Made by a program: the position numbers and the translations under genes
Part shown: positions 1 to 6,096 of the stretch, piece after piece
Position numbering within the stretch: position 1 is the first letter of the stretch
Layout: every line of letters begins with the position of its first letter
From: Colimorpha_A sp964630635
GTDB lineage: Bacteria > Bacillota > Clostridia > Oscillospirales > CAG-272
Direction: 5' to 3'
DNA: 11,968 nt
Assembly (NCBI GenBank): GCA_964630635.1
Contig: CAZVVM010000054.1
Location: forward strand, 1-11,968
The notes under the pieces: generated by a model
What the model was told of the DNA's origin: nothing
The model's input: the letters and a program-made list of their open reading frames with translations, nothing else
Databases searched by the model: none

Positions 1-8
1 TTCAAAAC

Positions 9-27
9 GGGCGACCAATGGTCGCCC
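9..27. repeat. Short palindromic intergenic repeat (fragment)
   Basis: The arms gggcgacc and ggtcgccc flank a 3 nt centre, giving a perfect 8 bp hairpin followed by cctacaaa. Read on the minus strand it is tttgtagggg followed by the hairpin. From memory, this resembles a family of dispersed palindromes common between genes in gut Clostridia. Only one copy of this type lies in the window, so the repeat status rests on recalled knowledge. It lies downstream of the rpsU terminator, near the left edge, in a stretch with no gene. Confidence 0.5.
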
Positions 28-77
28 CTACAAATAATATTTCAAGGTTCCGAGCAGCCCCCGATTCAAACACAAGC

Positions 78-111
78 AAAAAGAGCAGACCGAACGGTCT
101 GCTCTTTTTTT
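78..111 (-). terminator. Intrinsic terminator of rpsU, probably bidirectional
   Basis: A perfect 11 bp stem (agagcagaccg at 82-92 and its complement at 95-105) closes a 2 nt loop, or a 4 nt loop if the last pair stays open. On the minus strand it is followed by a run of five T (78-82). On the plus strand it is followed by a run of six to seven T (105-111), so it could stop transcription from both sides. It begins only a few bases after the rpsU stop codon and may also end readthrough transcripts from the leuS operon. Confidence 0.93.
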
Positions 112-114
112 AGA

Positions 115-291
115 TTACTTATACTTGCGCTTACGGGCTGCTTCTGCCTTCTTCTTGCGCTTTACGCTGGGCTTCTCATAGCACTCTCTCTTGCGGAGCT
201 CTGCGAGAACGCCGGATCTCTGACACTGTCTCTTGAATCTACGAAGAGCGCTATCCAGAGATTCATTTTCTTTTACTCTTACTTCTGCCAT
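115..291 (-). CDS. rpsU: 30S ribosomal protein S21
   Basis: This gene encodes a 58-residue basic protein starting MAEVRVKENESLDSALRRF and ending in a Lys/Arg/Ala-rich tail (KRKKKAEAARKRKYK). Sequence and length match bacterial S21 of Bacillota. S21 is a small-subunit protein near the 16S rRNA 3' end and helps mRNA selection during initiation. The ATG at 291 is preceded by a very strong Shine-Dalgarno region (GGGGAGG, about 299-306). It lies 123 nt downstream of leuS on the same strand, has its own promoter at 350-378 and is closed by the terminator at 78-111. It is therefore probably a monocistronic unit with possible readthrough from leuS. Confidence 0.97.
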   Translation of the reverse strand: MAEVRVKENESLDSALRRFKRQCQRSGVLAELRKRECYEKPSVKRKKKAEAARKRKYK

Positions 292-349
292 TATCTATCC
301 CTCCCCTCGCATTGTAAGCAAAGAGAATTTTTTTCAAATTCCACATAAC

Positions 350-378
350 ATAATAACACATCTGATTTATTATGTCAA
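350..378 (-). promoter_or_regulatory. Sigma-A type promoter of rpsU
   Basis: Read on the minus strand, there is a perfect -35 TTGACA (373-378), a 17 nt spacer and a -10 TATTAT (350-355, five of six consensus bases). The start of transcription would fall near 343, giving a leader of about 50 nt that includes the rpsU ribosome site. It lies in the 123 nt leuS-rpsU gap, which otherwise contains only AT-rich sequence and no hairpin with a T run. Confidence 0.85.
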
Positions 379-414
379 GTAAAAGTTTGAAATATTCTGT
401 TTTTTTGGCAAAAA

Positions 415-2814
415 TTATTTAACGACGAAGTTTACGAGCTTATTCGGAACGAAAATTTCCTTGATTATCGTCTTTCCTTCAAGGAAAGGAACGACCTTAT
501 CAACTGCCTTTGCTTTGGCAAGAACGGTGTCCTTATCGTCGTTTGCGTTGACGATAACGGTTCCGCGGAGCTTACCGAGGACCTGAACAGCGTACTCGAC
601 TGTTGAGTCTACGGTCTTCGCTTCATCGTACTTGGGCCACTCGGCTACCGACGCAAAGCCGCTGTTTCCGAGCGCTTCCCAGATTTCCTCGCAGATATGA
701 GGCGCGAAGGGAGAGAGGAGTCGAACGAAAATTCCGAGCTCGTCCTTGGTGAGAGAGCCGTGATCGTAGATCGCGTTTATAAGTATCATCATCTGCGCGA
801 TAGCGGTATTGAACTTCATCGCCTCGATGTCTTCGGTTACCTTCTTTACCGTCTTATGGAAGAGCGTTTCAAGCTCGGGCGTTACACCCTCGCCCTTTAC
901 GAGCTCTGTAAGAGCCGCAGTACGGTCAAGGAAGCGGCGGCATCCCTTCATCGAGCTTTCGTTCCACGGTGCCGCCTGCTCGTAGTCACCCATAAAGAGG
1001 ACGTAGAGGCGGAGAGTATCTGCACCGCTTTCGTCAACGACGGTATTCGGGTCGACGACGTTTCCGCGCGACTTACTCATCTTCTCGCCGTCAGAGCCGA
1101 GAATGAGTCCCTGCGCGGTACGCTTTGCGTAGGGTTCCGAGGTCGGAACGAGGTCAAGGTCGTAAAGGAACTTATGCCAGAAACGGGAATATATCATATG
1201 GCGCGTAACGTGCTCCATACCGCCGTTATACCAGTCAACGGGCATCCAATAGTCCATCGCTTCCTTCGATGCAAAGCAGTCGGGGTTCTTCGGATCGGTA
1301 TAACGCAGGAAGTACCACGACGAGCCAGCCCACTGCGGCATCGTATCGGTTTCACGTTTAGCAGCCACGCCGCACTTAGGACACTTACAGTTTACGAAGG
1401 ACTCGATCTTTGCAAGCGGGCTTTCGCCGTCCGAGCCGGGCTGGAAGTTATCAACGGGAGGAAGGCGGAGAGGAAGCTCCTCGTAAGGAACGGGAACTAT
1501 TCCGCACTTGGGACAGTGTACGATCGGAATCGGCTCGCCCCAGTATCTCTGACGGTTGAAAGCCCAGTCCTTCATCTTGAACTGCACGCCCTTTTCGCCT
1601 ATTCCCTTTTCGGTCAGAAATTCGAGGATCTTGTCGATAGCGTCCTTTTTATTGGTGATACCGTTGAGCACGCCCGAATTCACCATTTCGCCGTCGCCCG
1701 TGTATGCTTCGGTAGAAATGTCGCCGCCTTTGATTACTTCAATGATGTCGATACCGAACTTCTTTGCGAAGTCGTAGTCACGGGTGTCGTGCGCGGGAAC
1801 CGCCATAATTGCGCCCGTACCGTAGCCCATCATTACGTAGTCGGCAACGTATATCGGAATTTCTTTTTCGGTTATCGGGTTGATTGCCGAAAGACCTTCG
1901 ATGCGAACGCCCGTCTTTTCCTTTACGAGCTGTGTTCTTTCGAACTCGCTCTTCTTTGCGCACTCGGCTTTATATGCGTCGAGCGCGTCGGCGTTCGTAA
2001 TGGTATCGCGGTACTTTTCGATTATCGGATGCTCGGGAGCGATTACCATAAAGGTTACGCCGTAGAGCGTGTCGGGGCGGGTCGTATAGATACGGAGCGA
2101 ATCGTCGACGTTAAGCTTGAAATTAACGTACGCGCCCGTGCTCTTTCCGATCCAGTTTTCCTGCTGGAGACGGACGTTCGGAAGATAATCGACACCGTTA
2201 AGACCTTCAAGGAGCTTATCGGCATACTCGGTAATACGGAGATACCAGACCTCTTTCGTCTTCTGTACGATCTCGGAATGGCAGATGTCGCACTTACCGC
2301 CCTGCGAGTCCTCGTTCGAAAGGACGACCTTACAGGACGGGCAGTAGTTTACGAGCGTCTTATCGCGGAAAACGAGACCGTTTTCGTACATTTTGAGGAA
2401 TATCCACTGCGTCCACTTATAGTATTCCTCCTCGGTCGTGTCAACCACGCGGCTCCAGTCGAAGGAGAAGCCGACGCGCTTTAACTGCGAGGTGAACTTC
2501 TTTATGTTGTTATCGGTTACCTGACGGGGGTGAACTCCCGTCTTGATTGCGGTATTTTCGGTCGGCAGTCCGTATGCGTCAAAGCCGATCGGAAAGAGGA
2601 CGTTATAGCCCTCCATTCTTCTCTTTCTGCTTACGACCTCAAGACCCGAATATGCCTTGATATGTCCGACGTGCATTCCCGAGCCCGACGGATACGGGAA
2701 CTCAACGAGGGAATAGAACTTCTTTTTTGAAGTGTCCGCTTTTGCCTCGAAAAGCTTTGCCTCTTCCCATTTGTCCTGCCATTTTTTGTCGATCAAACGA
2801 TGTTCGTACTTCAT
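415..2814 (-). CDS. leuS: Leucyl-tRNA synthetase
   Basis: This 799-residue class Ia synthetase charges tRNA-Leu with leucine in the cytoplasm. The HIGH motif is HVGH at residues 48-51 inside PYPSGSGMHVGH. A zinc-binding pair is seen at CPSC 158-161 and CDIC 175-178. The CP1 editing domain contains TTRPDT (244-249) and GTGAIMAVPAHDTRD (332-346), so editing of mischarged tRNA should be intact. Further CxxC pairs lie at 434-437 and 478-481. KMSKS is at 578-582, followed by the anticodon-binding helical domain and a C-terminal domain ending at residue 799. The ATG at 2814 is chosen because GAAGGA lies 7 nt upstream (2822-2827) and the protein then begins MKYEHRLIDKKWQ, the usual family start. A longer reading from 2862 adds 16 unsupported residues. 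It is the last gene of the smc operon, after a 179 nt gap holding a repeat. No T-box leader is visible. Confidence 0.98.
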   Translation of the reverse strand: MKYEHRLIDKKWQDKWEEAKLFEAKADTSKKKFYSLVEFPYPSGSGMHVGHIKAYSGLEVVSRKRRMEGYNVLFPIGFDAYGLPTENTAIKTGVHPRQVTDNNIKKFTSQLKRVGFSFDWSRVVDTTEEEYYKWTQWIFLKMYENGLVFRDKTLVNYCPSCKVVLSNEDSQGGKCDICHSEIVQKTKEVWYLRITEYADKLLEGLNGVDYLPNVRLQQENWIGKSTGAYVNFKLNVDDSLRIYTTRPDTLYGVTFMVIAPEHPIIEKYRDTITNADALDAYKAECAKKSEFERTQLVKEKTGVRIEGLSAINPITEKEIPIYVADYVMMGYGTGAIMAVPAHDTRDYDFAKKFGIDIIEVIKGGDISTEAYTGDGEMVNSGVLNGITNKKDAIDKILEFLTEKGIGEKGVQFKMKDWAFNRQRYWGEPIPIVHCPKCGIVPVPYEELPLRLPPVDNFQPGSDGESPLAKIESFVNCKCPKCGVAAKRETDTMPQWAGSSWYFLRYTDPKNPDCFASKEAMDYWMPVDWYNGGMEHVTRHMIYSRFWHKFLYDLDLVPTSEPYAKRTAQGLILGSDGEKMSKSRGNVVDPNTVVDESGADTLRLYVLFMGDYEQAAPWNESSMKGCRRFLDRTAALTELVKGEGVTPELETLFHKTVKKVTEDIEAMKFNTAIAQMMILINAIYDHGSLTKDELGIFVRLLSPFAPHICEEIWEALGNSGFASVAEWPKYDEAKTVDSTVEYAVQVLGKLRGTVIVNANDDKDTVLAKAKAVDKVVPFLEGKTIIKEIFVPNKLVNFVVK

Positions 2815-2869
2815 TTTTCTGTCCTTCTTTTTAGAGATTGTTGTTTGCGTATAAGAATTCAATTATTAT

Positions 2870-2989
2870 GTCATCCTGAGCGGAGCGTCGCCAGACCCGT
2901 TCGATTCCGCTACGCTCCACTCAGGGTGACGGCGACGCGCAGTCGAAATCCGAGCGACGCGAGGATCAAACGCGACAGCGTTTGGGATC
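2870..2989. repeat. Dispersed palindromic repeat between rsfS and leuS
   Basis: Two 19 nt arms (2870-2888, gtcatcctgagcggagcgt; and 2912-2930) are complementary at 17 of 19 positions and enclose a 23 nt loop. An alternative pairing exists between gcgtcgcc (2885-2892) and ggcgacgc (2931-2938). A second small hairpin, caaacgc-gaca-gcgtttg, lies at 2967-2984, flanked by gatc on both sides. The block begins just after the rsfS stop and fills most of the 179 nt gap before leuS. From memory, the gtcatcctgagcg... and ...ggatc pattern resembles widespread dispersed intergenic repeats in bacteria. No second copy is in this window, and there is no T run to make it a normal terminator. Confidence 0.65.
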
Positions 2990-2993
2990 TATA

Positions 2994-3371
2994 TCAGTCT
3001 TCTGTGAGAAGCTCCGAAATGTCTACCTCTTCTGCTTCTGCCCAAAGCTTTTCGAGATTGTAAAATTCTCTTGCGTCGGGCGTGAAGATAGTTTCTATAT
3101 CGCTCGAATCGTCGAGAAGCACCCACGCCGCGCTGTCGTCACCTACTACGTGGTCGGCGGTGACGCCCTCAAGACCGAGCTTGTATTCGACCTCGTCGGA
3201 TAGACCCTTTACCTGCGTGGTAGAGTTACCGCCGCAGATAACGAAATAGTCGGCAAGGACCGTCTTTTCGGTTACGTGAAGGAGCTTGATGTTACGTCCT
3301 TTGCGCGCGTCAAGCACCTTTATTATCATTTCAGCAATTTCTTTCGGCTCAAATACTTTCTTTTCTTCCAT
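2994..3371 (-). CDS. rsfS: Ribosome silencing factor RsfS (YqeL/Iojap/DUF143 family)
   Basis: This 125-residue protein belongs to the family that binds ribosomal protein uL14 and blocks subunit joining, lowering translation in starvation. Family hallmarks are visible: ADYFVICGGNSTTQVKGLSD (about 40-59), AAWVLLDD (81-88) and the C-terminal REFYNLEKLW (101-110). The segment after VLLDD reads SSDIETIF, where most relatives have a YGDVVVHxF-like stretch, so the usual His is missing. The ATG at 3371 has AAAGG at 3381-3385 with 9 nt spacing. The gene starts inside the end of nadD-yqeK (23 nt overlap), suggesting translational coupling. The order nadD, yqeK, rsfS matches yqeJ-yqeK-yqeL in Bacillus. 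Confidence 0.94.
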   Translation of the reverse strand: MEEKKVFEPKEIAEMIIKVLDARKGRNIKLLHVTEKTVLADYFVICGGNSTTQVKGLSDEVEYKLGLEGVTADHVVGDDSAAWVLLDDSSDIETIFTPDAREFYNLEKLWAEAEEVDISELLTED

Positions 3372-4584
3372 AGTTATTTTCCTTTAGCTTTTCTATAATA
3401 TATTCTCTTGCTTTTTCGGTGTCCGAATGTATCGGGTGACCGTTTTCCTTTAGGTCCGCGACCGTCATATCGAGCGCTATCAGCATTATCTCGTCGAGCG
3501 TGCGAAGCTTATCGCCTTTTTCTATCATTCCGTAGAATATCGCGCGGAGCTTTACGCAGTCGGGGAAGGTTCGCGTCGGCTCGATGAAGTCGCTTAAATA
3601 CATAAGCTTCGTCGTTATCGGCATATCTGCTTTTCCCGTCGTATGATAGCGTATTGCATCGAATACTGTGTCATCGACTGCATCGGGGTGAAGCTTCTTT
3701 GCGAGGTATGCGCCCGTCATCTGGTGAAGCGTTTTATCGCTTGCGAGCGTTCCCTCGTCGGGGGTAACTCCCATTTCTTTCAAGAGCGCAAGATGCTCGT
3801 CGCGGGTAAGGTACTTCGTTATATCGTGAAGCACGGCAGCTACGCGGAGCTTTTCTTTATCGCTCTGCGGCAGATCAAATATGTCGGACAGACGCAGTGC
3901 TTCTTCCTCGGTTGCGAAGATGTGTTTCCACCTTTTTTCGCGGACGAGCTTTCGCACGGTTGCATACAGCGGGCAGTTCAGGTATAAGCGGTCGTTTCTT
4001 ATTATCTCCTCAACCTCGGGGGTAACGAAATTCGAGATGCTCTTCCCTTCCTTTACCGCCTGTCTTATTTGGCTTGACGAGACCTCAAACGGTGTGAGAT
4101 CCAGGTCGATTATTCTTGCGTTATAGTCGTTTTTATAACGCGCTTTCGCTTCCTCGATCGCATTTTCGGTCTCGGGGTCGATATCTTCACGCCGAGCGTG
4201 GCAGACAGTTGCCAGCTTTAAGATGATATCGGGATTTTTCCACCTGTCGAGCGACAGGAGCATATCGGTTCCCATAAGGAAATACATCTCGTTTTCGGGC
4301 GATGAAAAATGCTCAAGGGTAAGATAAGTGTAGCTGTTACCGCCGTTTTCTATTTCATAGCCGCTTACGGTAACGTTTCTTCCGTCGTTTTCAAACGCCG
4401 CCTTTGCCATTTTCAGGCGCTCGTGCGGATCGTTATCGGTATCATTCGTCTTGAACGGCGAAACTGCCGTCGGCATTATTATCAGCTCGTCGAGCTTCAT
4501 CTCGTCGTAAAACGCATTTGCGGCTCTTATGTGTCCGATATGTATCGGGTTAAAGGAACCGCCGTATATTCCGAGGCGCTTCAT
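3349..4584 (-). CDS. nadD: Fused nicotinate-nucleotide adenylyltransferase (NadD) and YqeK-type HD hydrolase
   Basis: The 411 residues cover two enzymes. Residues 1 to about 200 are NadD, which makes deamido-NAD from nicotinate mononucleotide and ATP. It has the nucleotidyltransferase motif GGSFNPIHIGH (8-18) and the C-terminal SSSQIR motif (169-174). Residues from about 205 to 411 match YqeK, an HD-domain protein; family members hydrolyse diadenosine tetraphosphate to two ADP. Likely metal ligands are H221, H253-D254 (VLHDITK), H287, H314 (RYHTTG) and D332 (YLSDFIEPTR), all in the usual order. In Bacillus these are two adjacent genes, yqeJ and yqeK; here they are one frame with no internal stop. 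The ATG at 4584 overlaps the rdgB stop as ATGA and has GGAGAA at 4594-4599. The 3' end overlaps rsfS by 23 nt. All key residues I can name are present in both halves. Confidence 0.95.
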   Translation of the reverse strand: MKRLGIYGGSFNPIHIGHIRAANAFYDEMKLDELIIMPTAVSPFKTNDTDNDPHERLKMAKAAFENDGRNVTVSGYEIENGGNSYTYLTLEHFSSPENEMYFLMGTDMLLSLDRWKNPDIILKLATVCHARREDIDPETENAIEEAKARYKNDYNARIIDLDLTPFEVSSSQIRQAVKEGKSISNFVTPEVEEIIRNDRLYLNCPLYATVRKLVREKRWKHIFATEEEALRLSDIFDLPQSDKEKLRVAAVLHDITKYLTRDEHLALLKEMGVTPDEGTLASDKTLHQMTGAYLAKKLHPDAVDDTVFDAIRYHTTGKADMPITTKLMYLSDFIEPTRTFPDCVKLRAIFYGMIEKGDKLRTLDEIMLIALDMTVADLKENGHPIHSDTEKAREYIIEKLKENNYGRKESI

Positions 4585-5189
4585 CTTGGCTTATTCTCCA
4601 TAAGATACTTTGCAAAGAGGCGTATCGACTGTCCGCGGTGGCTGACTGCGTTCTTTTCGTCGATAGTTATCTCGGCGTAGGTCTTATCAAGCTGCGGCAT
4701 ATAGAATATCGGATCGTAGCCGAAGCCGCCGTTTCCGCGTTCTTCGCGGATCATCGTTCCCTTACATTCACCTCGGAAATAATGCGGCTCGTCGATCTTA
4801 TTCGGGTCGACGAATGCGATCACCGATATAAACGCCGCGTTTCTCTTTTCGTCGGGGACGTTTTCAAGCTCGCTCAAAAGCTTGTCGTTATTGTTTTTAT
4901 CGTTACACGGCTCGCCTGCGTAACGTGCGGAATAGACTCCCGGGCGTCCGCCGAGCGCTTCTACCTCAAGCCCCGAGTCGTCGGCTATCGCGTAGTAGCC
5001 CATTTTCGCGGGAACGCACGCTTTTATATATGCGTTTTCCTCGAAGGTCGTGCCTGTTTCTTCGATTTCACCGTAATAGCCGATATCGTCGAGCGAAAGA
5101 AGGGTCACGCCCGTAACTCCGCTTTCTTTAAGCACTCTTTCGATCTCCGCTATCTTATGTCGGTTTCTTGATGCAAGTACAATTTTCAT
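4581..5189 (-). CDS. rdgB: dITP/XTP pyrophosphatase (RdgB/HAM1 family)
   Basis: This 202-residue enzyme hydrolyses non-canonical purine triphosphates (dITP, ITP, XTP) to monophosphate and pyrophosphate, keeping deaminated bases out of DNA and RNA. Family motifs are S7-R-N9-R-H-K12, ETGTTFEENA (44-53), ADDSGLEV (69-76), PGVYSARYAG (83-92), GFGYDP (155-160) and SHRG (183-186). Full length fits the family. I chose the ATG at 5189 because the protein then begins MKIVLASRN as in relatives; the longer reading from 5225 overlaps ftsY and adds 12 residues with no family match. This ATG has no obvious Shine-Dalgarno and lies 1 nt after the ftsY stop (TGATATG). Its translation therefore probably depends on ribosomes finishing ftsY. 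It overlaps nadD by 4 nt. Confidence 0.96.
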   Translation of the reverse strand: MKIVLASRNRHKIAEIERVLKESGVTGVTLLSLDDIGYYGEIEETGTTFEENAYIKACVPAKMGYYAIADDSGLEVEALGGRPGVYSARYAGEPCNDKNNNDKLLSELENVPDEKRNAAFISVIAFVDPNKIDEPHYFRGECKGTMIREERGNGGFGYDPIFYMPQLDKTYAEITIDEKNAVSHRGQSIRLFAKYLMENKPR

Positions 5190-5190
5190 A

Positions 5191-6096
5191 TCATTCAAAC
5201 AGTGCCGTAACAAATTCGTCGGCAACGAAATATTGGAGATCGTCGATCTGCTCGCCGACGCAAATGAATTTTACGGGGATACCGAGCTCCTCTTTTATCG
5301 AGAACACAATTCCGCCCTTTGCAGTACCGTCGAGCTTTGTCAGAACAAGACCCGTTAAGGGCGCTGCGTTCTTGAACTCCTTTGCCTGAAGGACTGCGTT
5401 TTGTCCCGTCGTTGCGTCGAGGACGAGAAGCGTGTCGCGCGATGCGCCCGGCGTCTCACGCTCGATGACTCTGTTTATCTTGGCAAGCTCATCCATTAAG
5501 TTTTTCTTATTGTGAAGGCGTCCTGCGGTATCGACGATGACTACGTCGGTGCCTCTCTTTTTAGCGGCGTTAAGTGCGTCGAAAACGACTGCCGCGGGGT
5601 CGGACCCCTCCTCGTGACGTATAAGCTCAACGCCTACGCGGTCTGCCCACACGCCGAGCTGATCTATTGCCGCGGCGCGGAAGGTATCTGCGGCGGCGAG
5701 AAGCACGCTTTTGCCGTCGTTTTTGAGAAGATTCGCTATCTTTGCGATAGAGGTCGTTTTACCGACGCCGTTTACTCCGATAACGAGGATAACGGACGGG
5801 GTGGTCGAAAGGTCAAGCCCTTCTCCCTCTCCGACCTTTTCGCGGAGAAGCACTTGAAGCGCCGCCTTGACCTCCATCGGATCGGTTATCTTCTCTTTTC
5901 TTATTTTTTCACGGAGCGAATCGAGTATGCTTTCGGTCACGTTCACGCCTACGTCGGCGGTGATAAGTATTTCTTCAAGCTCCTCAAGCAGCTCCTCGTC
6001 GACCTTTTTAAACGCCTTGAAGAGCCCGTCGAGCCGTCCGAAAACGGCGTTTTTCGTTTTGGTAAGTCCTGCTTTTAGTTTTTCGAAAAAGCCCAT
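5191..6096 (-). CDS. ftsY: Signal recognition particle receptor FtsY
   Basis: This 301-residue SRP-family GTPase docks SRP-bound ribosomes at the membrane translocon. The N-terminal part is short: an amphipathic start (MGFFEKLKAGLTKTKNAVFG) followed by the helical N domain. The long acidic A domain of enterobacterial FtsY is absent, which is normal in Bacillota. The NG domain is complete: P-loop GVNGVGKT (107-114), DTFRAAA (137-143), DTAGR (189-193), TKLDGTAKGG (253-262). The ATG at 6096 shares one base with the smc stop (TGATG) and is preceded by a strong GGAGGAG (about 6105-6113) inside the smc end. The smc-ftsY pair is a common arrangement in Bacillota. Confidence 0.98.
   Translation of the reverse strand: MGFFEKLKAGLTKTKNAVFGRLDGLFKAFKKVDEELLEELEEILITADVGVNVTESILDSLREKIRKEKITDPMEVKAALQVLLREKVGEGEGLDLSTTPSVILVIGVNGVGKTTSIAKIANLLKNDGKSVLLAAADTFRAAAIDQLGVWADRVGVELIRHEEGSDPAAVVFDALNAAKKRGTDVVIVDTAGRLHNKKNLMDELAKINRVIERETPGASRDTLLVLDATTGQNAVLQAKEFKNAAPLTGLVLTKLDGTAKGGIVFSIKEELGIPVKFICVGEQIDDLQYFVADEFVTALFE

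Noticed and set aside
379..414. Terminator for leuS
   Set aside because: There are T-rich runs on the minus strand but no stable GC stem before them, so I do not call one; leuS transcripts may run on to the rpsU terminator.
697..2484. 595-codon open frame on the plus strand
   Set aside because: It lies entirely opposite leuS, whose protein is clearly recognisable. Its translation matches no family I know, and codon bias of the real gene easily keeps this antisense frame open.
2899..2908. tRNA-like T-loop sequence gttcgattcc
   Set aside because: The flanking bases do not form a 5 bp T stem, and no acceptor, D or anticodon arm can be built around it; it is the loop of the dispersed repeat.
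2815..2993. T-box leader or independent promoter for leuS
   Set aside because: The minus strand shows no T-box core (AGGGTGGNACCGCG-like) and no terminator/antiterminator pair. The best -35-like ATGACA has no acceptable -10 at 16-18 nt.
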